A DNA stretch of 64,000 bases from Actinomadura sp. NAK00032 (GTDB lineage Bacteria; Actinomycetota; Actinomycetes; Streptosporangiales; Streptosporangiaceae): NCBI RefSeq assembly GCF_013364275.1, contig NZ_CP054932.1, forward strand, positions 1,550,001-1,614,000, given 5' to 3'. Made by a program: the position numbers and the translations under genes. Each line of letters begins with the position of its first letter. Position 1 is the stretch's first letter. This document shows, piece after piece, positions 1 through 7,551 of the stretch. The notes under the pieces were generated by a model, which saw only the letters and a list, made by a program, of their open reading frames with translations, searched no databases and was not told the DNA's origin.

Positions 1-224
1 AGCGGGTCGGCCAGCGGGAGGACGTCCCGCTCGTAGCGCTGGGTGCTCTCGATGGTCGTGGTGCTCCTCTTCGCACGGTCGGTGCTCGTCGTGCTCGCGG
101 TGCTCTTGATGCCGGTGTTGCCCTTGATGCTCGTGTTGCCCTTGATGCTCATCGTGCCGCTCGTGCGGATCGTGCGGCTGGCGTCGCGGCCGTTGTCGCG
201 GACAGGCGTGGTGACAGCGGTCAT
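1..224 (-). CDS. ECF sigma factor, SigR/SigH-like (5' part only)
   Basis: This is the first 74 codons of a gene that leaves the window at its left edge. The ATG at 224 follows GGGGAG by six bases. The last visible residues, YERDVLPLADPL, resemble the start of region 2 in SigR-type ECF sigma factors (commonly F/YERxxLPxLDxLY), which answer thiol-oxidative stress with an RsrA anti-sigma factor. Neither the core nor an anti-sigma gene is visible. Before the domain lies a Ser/Thr/Lys-rich extension of about 60 residues with an imperfect 6-residue tandem repeat (SIKGNT, SIKGNT, GIKSTA; residues 26-43, bases 96-149). The family call rests on about 12 residues. A later start codon would remove the repeat, but the whole stretch is open and the Shine-Dalgarno site supports the ATG. 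Confidence 0.55.
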   Translation of the reverse strand, partial: MTAVTTPVRDNGRDASRTIRTSGTMSIKGNTSIKGNTGIKSTASTTSTDRAKRSTTTIESTQRYERDVLPLADP

Positions 225-725
225 CGTCGCTCCCCGTGGTAGGGCCCGGTGAAAGGGGCCGGTTGCATGGCGCGTGGTCGGGGGCACGCGCGGACCGGGC
301 GGATGATGCCGCCCCCCGTTGAGTGGTACGTGCCACCGTTCCCGGCGGGTTCGGAGAAGGTCCCCGGTCCCGGGCGGAGGCCGGGCCGAGGGTTTCTGCG
401 CGGGTCGGCGGTGCCAGGGCGACCCCGGTGGTCCGGGACGTCGCGGGCGGTGCTCGATCAGGCGCTTGACCACCCGCCGGTGGTCTTCCTGCTAGGTAAG
501 ACGCGTGGAAGGGTCCAAAAGGTTGCCTCGGCTCGGGTGTCGCTCATCACATCCGCATGGCGTGTCGGCAAACCCGCTGTGAACCCTTGCTATAAGGCCC
601 GCCAACGCCGGACTATTCCCCGGCGTCGCGAGGACGGGGCCGTGAGGACGAGGTGAAGCGGGGGGCGGCCCCCGCCTGGAGCGCCGGGCGTCCAGGACGA
701 GGGCCGCGCTGGTGGGCGTTCGCGG
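225..725. other. Intergenic region, about 500 bp, no convincing gene
   Basis: It lies between the ECF sigma gene, which reads leftward, and the carboxypeptidase, which also reads leftward. It should hold the sigma gene promoter. I found no exact SigR-type -35/-10 pair (GGAAT-N18-GTT). A GGGAAT sits near 612-617 on the minus strand but without a properly spaced partner. Open frames here have no ribosome-binding site and no family features. The right end holds the hairpins described separately. Confidence 0.6.
658..696 (-). terminator. Two adjacent hairpins after the carboxypeptidase
   Basis: A perfect 7-bp stem (GCGGGGG / CCCCCGC, 4-base loop, 658-675) is followed by a 6-bp stem (CCTGGA / TCCAGG, 10-base loop, 675-696). 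They sit 30-70 bases past the stop of the minus-strand peptidase gene. There is no U-tract, which is common in high-GC actinomycetes. Confidence 0.4.
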
Positions 726-3700
726 TCAGTCGAGCAGGTGGTCGAGGGCCTTCCTGATCAGGGTCCGGGCGTCGGGGGACTGCTCCACGCCGAAGCCGAG
801 CAGGACGGTGTCCCGGGTCGCCACCGCGGAGACGGAGTCGATCAGGGCCTGCGTGCGGACGTACTCGGCGCCGTTGCCGGGGCTGCCGGCGGGGGCGCCC
901 TGGATCGTCCACGGGCCGAGGCCGGTCTCGAAGCCCTCGGCGTCGAGTTGGCCGCCGGACGTGGTCAGCCGGGTGTCGTCGATGAACAGTCCGGTTCCGC
1001 CGGTGGCGGGGTCGCTCACGTAGGAGATGGACACTTCGACCTTCTTGCCCGCGTAGGCGGACAGGTCGAACGCGGCCGGGACCCAGCCGTTGGAGTTGCC
1101 GGTGAAGGCGTTCCATTGACCGGACGTGCCGGTGCTGCCGCAGGGGTTGCCGCCGGTGAGGTAGTGGTTGAGGAACGGGTGCATGTCCAGGTAGTAGCCC
1201 TGTTCACACTGCTCCGGGACGGTGGTGCTCGTCCGGCCGTTCTTGTCGGGCAGCGTGGTCCAGTCCTCGGCTCCGGTGGTGTGCGCCTCGACGATGATGT
1301 TGTCGAAGCCCGTCTCGGTGCCGTAGGAGAGCTGGGCCTGGAGGGTCGGGGCCTGGGCCGCGGTGATCGACGTGAGGTCGACCGTGCGGGTCAGGCGGCG
1401 GTAGGCGCCGTCCTGGTGCGGGCCCGCGACGTACCACTGGCCCTCGACGGGCTCGCTGGGCGCGGCGGCCCCGGTGTAGTCGCCGGCCTTCCAGCTGGTG
1501 AACTGCGGGAAGTCGGCCTTGGGCAGGACGGTAGAGGTGACCTGGAACCCGCCCGCCTCGTTCACCGGGTTGGTCGCGGTGCCGGTGAGCTTGGACGTGA
1601 CCCCATCGAATGGAGCCCCTGCTCCTATGAAGCCCGTGGGCGCGCCCACGGGCTGCCTGTCGTAGGCCCCCATGTAGTACTGGAGGAAGTCGTCCGACAG
1701 CAGTTCGCAGTCGTCGCGGAAGTTGCCGGTGACCACGCACGGCTTCTCAGGGTGGCCCTTGAGGCCGTAGTAGATGCCGCCCCCGTTCAGCCGGCTGACG
1801 GGGCCGTAGTAGCCGGTCGTCTCGCCGGTGTGGAGCAGCTTGCCGCCCTCGTTCAGGTAGGAGCGGACGGAGAGGACGAGGTCCTTCTCGCGGTCGGCCA
1901 CCTGCGAGTCGGGGGCGTCGCCGATGTAGGTCTTCACCGGGTCGTCGGCCGGGTCCTGGGTGAGGCGGTTGTCGCCGAGGTACCAGACGACGGCCTTGAA
2001 GTGCTTCAGGACGCCGAGGTCGTGCGGGACGCCGTCCTTGTCGATGTCCCAGATGAGCGGCCGGTGGCCCGCCGCCTTGACGAGGTCGGCGTACTGGCCC
2101 GTGTACCTGGGTGCCTTGGCGGGGTAGGTCGGGTTGATCCCGCTGTAGTCCTCGTCCGCGACGATCAGGACGTCAGCTCTGTGCTGGTCGCGCACGGTGT
2201 AGGTGAAGTGCTTGCTCTCCACCTGCTTGTGGCCCTTCCTGCCGGTGAACCACACCTCGACCCTGTCGCCGGGCCGCTGCCGCCTGATCTCGCCGCGGTA
2301 CTCGGCGTAGTAGACCTTGTTGTCGCGGCCGAACCGCTCGCCGCCGCGCCACTCGCGCACGTGCCCGCGGTGCACCCGGCCGCCGTTGACGCGGTAGCGC
2401 AGCTCCTTGTTCCGCAGCGACCTGCGGATCACGGACGCGACCTCCTGCGACGTCCCGTAGGACGTGCCGAACGCGTCGGTCTCGAAGTCGGGCGCGGTGC
2501 GTCCCACGGACGACACCGGCTCGTCCGGCGTGTGCGCGGACTCGCCGATCGACAGCGCGAACGGCAGGTTCTTCTGGAACTCGCGCTGGATCAGCGCCTC
2601 GTCGTCCGGGAACTCGAAGTCGCTGCCGCAGTCGCCGGGCTCCCAGGCGTCGTCCGGGTCCTCGCTGGCGGCCGTCGTGCAGGTCGCCATCTCGGGGGTG
2701 ATCGAGAGGGTGCCGTACTCGTTGTCGACCTGGCCGTCGGTGTCGCCGTTGGTCGTGTAGAGCTGCGCGCCCAGCTCGGGCGTGTAGCCGGGGACGGCGG
2801 GGTGGTCGATGTCGCCGAGCAGCGCGTCGTGGATCGCGTCGTCCGGGCTGCGGGTGAGGGCCTGCCAGCCGACGCCGTGCAGCAGCAGCTGCGCCGCCGA
2901 GTGGTAGTTGATCAGGTACGTCGGGCGGACGCGCTCGTAGAGGTTCAGCTGCGCCCGCGTCTCGGGTTCGGACGCCGGCGACTTGCCGCGGTAGGTCTGG
3001 CTGGACGGCAGGTCGGAGGAACCCTCGTTGTCGTAGCCCCACTTGTAGGGGAAGTTCCGGTTCAGGTCGATGCCGTCCGCGCCGGTGATCTGGCCGTCGC
3101 CGTTATTGTCGCGGACGTTCTTGCGCCACAGCCGGAAGCCGTCCTGGAACGTCAGGTCGTAGCCGTCGACGTTGACGACGGGGATGAACCACAGCTCCGT
3201 CGTGTCGATGACCTTGGTGAGCGCGGCGTCCGTCCCGTACCCGTCGACGTAGTGGTGCAGCAGCCGGCGGACCATCTCCGGGGTGATCCACTCGCGGGCG
3301 TGCTGGGCAGCCTGGTACACGACGACGGGCCGCTTGCGGTGCCCGCGCCGCATCTTGCCGGCGACCCGCACGGCGGTGATCGGCTGTCCCTTGACGGACG
3401 TGCCGATGTCCACGGCCTTCGCGATGGACGGATGGTCGGTCGCGACCTTGAGCAGTTCCTCGCGGATGTTGCCGGGCCCGCTGTAGGGGCGGAAGACGTT
3501 CCGGGCGGCGGCCTTCGCGCGCGGGCGGGCGCCCTTCGAGGTGAGGCCGAGGCCACGCGCGTTGAGCGCGGCGGCCTGGGTGCCGCTCATGACGACCTCG
3601 ACGTGCACGCGGTCCTTCTGCGCGCTCTTGGAGAAGCCGACGTCCTCCCGGTCGAGGGCGGAGCCGTTCAGGACCTTCACCTGGTCGGGGGTCAGCTCGG

Positions 3701-3842
3701 CGGTGTAGACGCCCACGGCGGGGCCGGACGCGGCCGGCTTCGGCGCCGCGTTCGCGGGCGCCGCGACGAGCGCTCCGATCAGGAGCGCGGCGGTGGCGGC
3801 GATGGGCGTGAATCTTCGATGCCGGAACAATGTGCGCGGCAT
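726..3842 (-). CDS. Secreted M14 zinc carboxypeptidase, multidomain
   Basis: An extracellular metallocarboxypeptidase that should remove C-terminal residues from peptides outside the cell. The signal peptide is residues 1-32 (basic start, hydrophobic core, ANA-A cleavage site). A propeptide-like region follows to about 115. The M14 domain spans about 115-440, with zinc ligands H181 and E184 (HAREW), H314 (NYHS), substrate-binding N261/R262 (DLNRNF) and catalytic E384 (SITPEM). The remaining roughly 600 residues are accessory modules, including a beta-rich region near 800-970 that resembles the jelly-roll part of immune-inhibitor-A type proteases. At 1,038 aa it is far longer than single-domain M14 enzymes (300-450 aa). 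The ATG is preceded by AGGAGG at good spacing and a likely promoter is listed. It stands alone in its transcription unit. Confidence 0.9.
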   Translation of the reverse strand: MPRTLFRHRRFTPIAATAALLIGALVAAPANAAPKPAASGPAVGVYTAELTPDQVKVLNGSALDREDVGFSKSAQKDRVHVEVVMSGTQAAALNARGLGLTSKGARPRAKAAARNVFRPYSGPGNIREELLKVATDHPSIAKAVDIGTSVKGQPITAVRVAGKMRRGHRKRPVVVYQAAQHAREWITPEMVRRLLHHYVDGYGTDAALTKVIDTTELWFIPVVNVDGYDLTFQDGFRLWRKNVRDNNGDGQITGADGIDLNRNFPYKWGYDNEGSSDLPSSQTYRGKSPASEPETRAQLNLYERVRPTYLINYHSAAQLLLHGVGWQALTRSPDDAIHDALLGDIDHPAVPGYTPELGAQLYTTNGDTDGQVDNEYGTLSITPEMATCTTAASEDPDDAWEPGDCGSDFEFPDDEALIQREFQKNLPFALSIGESAHTPDEPVSSVGRTAPDFETDAFGTSYGTSQEVASVIRRSLRNKELRYRVNGGRVHRGHVREWRGGERFGRDNKVYYAEYRGEIRRQRPGDRVEVWFTGRKGHKQVESKHFTYTVRDQHRADVLIVADEDYSGINPTYPAKAPRYTGQYADLVKAAGHRPLIWDIDKDGVPHDLGVLKHFKAVVWYLGDNRLTQDPADDPVKTYIGDAPDSQVADREKDLVLSVRSYLNEGGKLLHTGETTGYYGPVSRLNGGGIYYGLKGHPEKPCVVTGNFRDDCELLSDDFLQYYMGAYDRQPVGAPTGFIGAGAPFDGVTSKLTGTATNPVNEAGGFQVTSTVLPKADFPQFTSWKAGDYTGAAAPSEPVEGQWYVAGPHQDGAYRRLTRTVDLTSITAAQAPTLQAQLSYGTETGFDNIIVEAHTTGAEDWTTLPDKNGRTSTTVPEQCEQGYYLDMHPFLNHYLTGGNPCGSTGTSGQWNAFTGNSNGWVPAAFDLSAYAGKKVEVSISYVSDPATGGTGLFIDDTRLTTSGGQLDAEGFETGLGPWTIQGAPAGSPGNGAEYVRTQALIDSVSAVATRDTVLLGFGVEQSPDARTLIRKALDHLLD

Positions 3843-4209
3843 TGCGCCTCCTGGCAGGGATCACAACGGGGGTTGCGCGATCGTCTGCCGGGGGGCAAAG
3901 GGTGTCAATGGGGCAATAGTTGCCTAAGCCCGCATTCGGCCACCGAATTACCCTGGGTGGCGCATTCTGTCGTTCTGGCCACCTCCGGTCCGCGCGGACG
4001 GCTTGGCGGACGCGCCCCTTTGTGCTCGCCGTTCCCGTGAGGGCCCCGGCACCGTCCGCCCCGCAATTCGGGCCCGCCGACAAGCGGCCGAGGGCTCATC
4101 CGAAGCATTTCGGCGGAGTTCCAGCGCGCCTCATTTACAGCAGGTAACGTCCCCTTTACCAGGCGTTGCCGGGGGACTTCGGGCGTCCTGCGCCCGGAAG
4201 GGGGACAGC
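3843..4209. other. Divergent promoter region between peptidase and phosphatase genes
   Basis: About 370 bp separate the peptidase (leftward) from the SpoIIE-type regulator (rightward). The left part carries the peptidase ribosome-binding site and promoter. I see no clear sigma-70 pair for the rightward gene. Open reading continues upstream of the chosen start at 4,210 but has no second ribosome-binding site. Confidence 0.5.
3880..3908 (-). promoter_or_regulatory. Sigma-70 type promoter of the M14 peptidase
   Basis: On the minus strand a perfect TTGACA (3908-3903) is followed after 17 bp by GACGAT (3885-3880), a fair match to actinobacterial -10 elements. Transcription would start near 3,873 and leave a leader of about 30 bases ending in the AGGAGG ribosome-binding site. 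Confidence 0.6.
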
Positions 4210-6576
4210 ATGGTCATCGCCGACCTGCTGGGAGTGGCGAAGATGGCCGCCATCACGCTCAACGAGCACGGCCACATCAGCCACTGGGACGACACTGCCG
4301 CCGAACTGTTCGGGGTCGGGCCGCCGCGCGCTCTGGGCCGGGCGCCCGCGGCGCTGCTGCGGCTGCCGCCCGAGCACCGCGGCGCCTTCGAACCGGAGAC
4401 CTTCGGGCACGTCTGGTGCGGCTCCTGCACCCTGCCGCGGGTCGACACCGGCGAACCGGCCGAGGTCGCGTGGTGGGTCTACCCGATCGACCGGGCGCCC
4501 GGCGAACGCGGCGTCAGCGTGCTGGCGCTGGCCGCCGACCTGCGCCGGCTCCGCCGCGACGGGATCAGCATCACCGTCGGCGACCTGCTGCTCTCCCCGC
4601 CGGACGGCCCGGTCCCGGTCCGCCGCCCGGCCGCCCGGCTGCTGCGCGTCGAGCCCGCCCTCACCACCCCGTCCGGGGACGCCGGCGACGCCGTCGCCGG
4701 CCCGTTCGCCGGGCGGCTCGCCGAACTGCTGCCCGCGCTCGACCCGGCCGCCGCCGAGAAGATCGCCTCGCGGGTGATCGGGCTCGGCTGCCCGGCCGTC
4801 TCGCTCGGGCTGACGGTGCGGCTGCCGGTCGTCCCGCACGCCGAGGGGCCGCCGGCCGTCCCGGCGCCGCGGCCCGCCCCGGCCCGCCGGCGGCGGCCCG
4901 CCGGGGCCGGCGCCCCCGCCGCCTGGGAGCCGCTCGCCTACCTCGGCGAGGCCGGCGAGCAGATCGGCAGCTCCCTCGACCACCTGCAGGCCGCCCGGAC
5001 GCTCGCCGAGGTCCTCGTCCCGCGGCTCGCCGACTTCGCCGCCGTCGAACTCCTCGAACGCGTCGTCGCCGACTCCGCCCCGCCCGCCGCCATCGTCGAC
5101 GAGACCACCCCGATGCGCCGCGTCGCCGTCGCCCACAACGACGACCACGGGCGGTGGGACGAGGCCGTCCGCGAGGGGGAGCCGCTGTTCCTGCCCTCCG
5201 GCACGCCGTTCGTCCAGGCCATGCGGACCGGGCGCCCCGTGCACATCCGGCGCGTCGGCCCCGGGCAGGCCGCCAAGCTCGCCATCGCGTTCGGCAACCC
5301 GGAGCTGCGCGGCCTGTTCGCCGGGCGCGCGATGCTCGTCGTCCCGCTCATCGCGCGCGGCCGCGTCCTCGGCACGTTCAAGCTGCTCCGCAAGCTCGAC
5401 CGGCCCGGGTTCGGCGAGCTCGAACTCGCCATGGTCGACGAGCTCGCCCGCCGCGCCGCGCTGTGCATCGACAACGGGCGGCTGTACCGGCGCGAGGTCC
5501 AGGTCGCCGAGAAGCTGCAGCGCAGCATGCTCCCGGACGACCCGCCCGATGTCGCCGGGGCCCGCGTCCGGTACCGGTACCGTCCGGCCGAGCAGGCCGC
5601 GCAGGTCGGCGGCGACTGGTTCGACGCGATCCCGCTGCCCGGCTGCCGGCTCGGCCTCGTCGTCGGGGACGTGATGGGGCACGGCCTCACCTCGGCCGCG
5701 ATCATGGGGCAGATGCGCACCGCCGTGCGCACCCTCGCCGCCGAGGACATGCGCCCCGACCGGGTGCTGCGCCAGCTCGACGGCCTCGCCCGCCGGCTCG
5801 GCGAGGACTACCTCGCCACCTGCCTGTACGCGGTGTACGACCCGGTGGAGCGGCGCTGCACCTTCGCCAACGCGGGGCACGTCCCGCCGGTGCTCGTCTC
5901 GGCCGCCGGCGAGAGCCGCGTGCTGGCCGTCCCGCCCGGCGTGCCCATCGGTGTGGGCGGCGAGCCGTTCCAGACGATGGAGGTCGAGGTCGAGGACGGC
6001 TCCCAGCTCGTCCTGTGCACCGACGGCCTCCTCGAACGCCGCGACCGCGACATCGAGGAGGGCCTGGAGCAGCTGCGCGCGCTGCTCGCCGGGGCGTCCG
6101 CCGACCTCGACGGCGCCTGCGACGACGTGCTCGCCGCGCTCGCCGCGCACACTCCCGCCGACGACATCGCGATCGTCGCGGTCGGCTGCGACGGCATCCC
6201 CAAGGACGAGGCCGTCTCCTGGGAGCTCGAACCCGAGCCGAACAGCGTTCCGTGGATCCGAGCGCAGGTCGCCGCCCGGCTCGCCGGCTGGGACCTGCAC
6301 GCCCTCACCGACACCGCGCAGCTGCTCGTCAGCGAGCTCGTCACCAACGCGCTCGTGCACGGCGCAGGGTCCCTCGGCGTCCGGCTGACCAAGGGCCGGA
6401 CGCTGCTCTGCGAGGTCCACGACGACGGCCACGACCTGCCGCACCAGCGGCACGCCGAGGCCACCGACGAGTCGGGCCGCGGCCTCCAGCTCGTCGGCCA
6501 CTTCGCCGCCCGCTGGGGCACCCACCGCACCGCCACGGGCAAGATCGTGTGGTTCGAGCAGCGGCTGCCGCGCTGA
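4210..6576 (+). CDS. PAS-GAF-SpoIIE phosphatase-HATPase fusion regulator
   Basis: A 788-aa cytosolic signalling protein combining a PP2C-type phosphatase, which normally dephosphorylates a STAS anti-sigma antagonist, with an RsbW-like ATPase that could act as kinase or anti-sigma factor. Order: PAS-like N-terminus (about 1-90), linker, GAF-like domain (about 250-430), SpoIIE phosphatase (about 440-660) and HATPase_c (about 670-788). Metal-binding acidic residues are present: GGDWFD 467-472, GDVMGHG 486-492, TDG 604-606 and DD 651-652. The ATPase keeps its N-box (SELVTNAL, N713) and a late SGRGLQLV glycine box. The ATG at 4,210 is chosen for its GGAAGGGGG ribosome-binding site. A STAS protein at 16.2 kb and an RsbW-like ATPase at 16.7 kb are possible but unproven partners. 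Confidence 0.88.
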   Translation: MVIADLLGVAKMAAITLNEHGHISHWDDTAAELFGVGPPRALGRAPAALLRLPPEHRGAFEPETFGHVWCGSCTLPRVDTGEPAEVAWWVYPIDRAPGERGVSVLALAADLRRLRRDGISITVGDLLLSPPDGPVPVRRPAARLLRVEPALTTPSGDAGDAVAGPFAGRLAELLPALDPAAAEKIASRVIGLGCPAVSLGLTVRLPVVPHAEGPPAVPAPRPAPARRRRPAGAGAPAAWEPLAYLGEAGEQIGSSLDHLQAARTLAEVLVPRLADFAAVELLERVVADSAPPAAIVDETTPMRRVAVAHNDDHGRWDEAVREGEPLFLPSGTPFVQAMRTGRPVHIRRVGPGQAAKLAIAFGNPELRGLFAGRAMLVVPLIARGRVLGTFKLLRKLDRPGFGELELAMVDELARRAALCIDNGRLYRREVQVAEKLQRSMLPDDPPDVAGARVRYRYRPAEQAAQVGGDWFDAIPLPGCRLGLVVGDVMGHGLTSAAIMGQMRTAVRTLAAEDMRPDRVLRQLDGLARRLGEDYLATCLYAVYDPVERRCTFANAGHVPPVLVSAAGESRVLAVPPGVPIGVGGEPFQTMEVEVEDGSQLVLCTDGLLERRDRDIEEGLEQLRALLAGASADLDGACDDVLAALAAHTPADDIAIVAVGCDGIPKDEAVSWELEPEPNSVPWIRAQVAARLAGWDLHALTDTAQLLVSELVTNALVHGAGSLGVRLTKGRTLLCEVHDDGHDLPHQRHAEATDESGRGLQLVGHFAARWGTHRTATGKIVWFEQRLPR

Positions 6577-6666
6577 TGTGAGGTAAATGTTCCGTTGTCG
6601 CCAGATTCGCTCCGCCGTCCCCATCGGATCTGATCGAGGGGTGCCGACTACCCCCGGGGGACGAGT

Positions 6667-7524
6667 TTGGGTGAACATCTGACGCTGCCCGTGCCGGAGA
6701 CCCTCTATGGAAACTACGCCGTGGCGCTCGCCGAACCGCTCGCCGACCCCGCGGCCCTCGCCCGCGACCACATCGCCCGGCACACCGCGGCGCCGCTGCG
6801 CGACCTCGTCCTCGGCATGCTCGGCAGCCCCATGCTGACCCTCGACCAGCGCCCCGCGCCCGACTTCCCGCCGCTGCCCCGCGACCTGCTCGCCGCCTAC
6901 GGCGCCGCCGCCCCCGACCTGGAGGCGATCACGTCCGCCGCCCACCTCATCGCCGTCCGCGCCGCCTACCGCCCGGGCCGCCCGCCCGCGCACGAATGGG
7001 CGTCCCGCACCGTCGCCGGCGCGCTGGGCGCCATCGCCGGCGCGCCGGTGGTCGACGTCTTCACCCCGCAGGTCCTGACGCCCGACCACCTCCAGCGCTC
7101 CCTGCCCGGCCCGGACGGCACCGTCCGGCTCACCGACTGGATGCTCCTCCCGCACACCGCCGGCCCGGACGGCCTCTTCGTCACCACCAAGGGCCTCGCC
7201 CGCTTCGGCCTCCCCGAACTGCAGACCGAGGACGTCCCGCCCGACCTCCTCGAACCCTGGGGCCGCGTCCTCAACGGCCTCGCCCACCGCGTCCTCGACC
7301 TGTGGCTCGCCGAACTGCCCTCCGGCGCCCTCACCGTCGACATCCCCGAGACCGTCCCGGTCGGCCTCCAGGACATCGCCGCCGCCCAGGGCGCCCGCGA
7401 CCCGACGAGCCGCGAGGTGCCCGTCCACCTCCGGCTGGCCCCGGGCCCGGTCCTCACCGCCGGCGTCCCCGACACCCTCGCCCCCGTCTGCACCGCCCTC
7501 TTCGGCGGCCGACCTTGCCGATGA
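6667..7524 (+). CDS. Unrecognised 285-aa protein
   Basis: I do not recognise the family. The protein is soluble, with no signal peptide or membrane segment, is rich in Ala, Pro and Leu, and has a motif-like stretch near residues 165-185 (TTKGLARFGLPELQ). The reading frame has strong G/C third-position bias, which supports a real gene. There is no ATG near the front. The TTG at 6,667 is chosen because GGGGGACGAG sits just before it. A GTG eight codons further in (6,691) is possible. It follows the SpoIIE-type regulator by 90 bp and precedes the repeat protein by 27 bp on the same strand, so the three may be co-transcribed. Confidence 0.6.
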   Translation: MGEHLTLPVPETLYGNYAVALAEPLADPAALARDHIARHTAAPLRDLVLGMLGSPMLTLDQRPAPDFPPLPRDLLAAYGAAAPDLEAITSAAHLIAVRAAYRPGRPPAHEWASRTVAGALGAIAGAPVVDVFTPQVLTPDHLQRSLPGPDGTVRLTDWMLLPHTAGPDGLFVTTKGLARFGLPELQTEDVPPDLLEPWGRVLNGLAHRVLDLWLAELPSGALTVDIPETVPVGLQDIAAAQGARDPTSREVPVHLRLAPGPVLTAGVPDTLAPVCTALFGGRPCR

Positions 7525-7551
7525 TCTTGATAGGAGCGCAGGATCGACACC

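Noticed and set aside
249..656. 135-codon plus-strand frame in the first intergenic region
   Set aside because: No ribosome-binding site, Arg/Gly/Pro composition of random GC-rich DNA, no family resemblance.
738..4040. 1,100-codon plus-strand frame opposite the carboxypeptidase
   Set aside because: Antisense shadow of a GC-rich gene: Val/Gly/Arg/Asp-rich composition, no domains, no ribosome-binding site.
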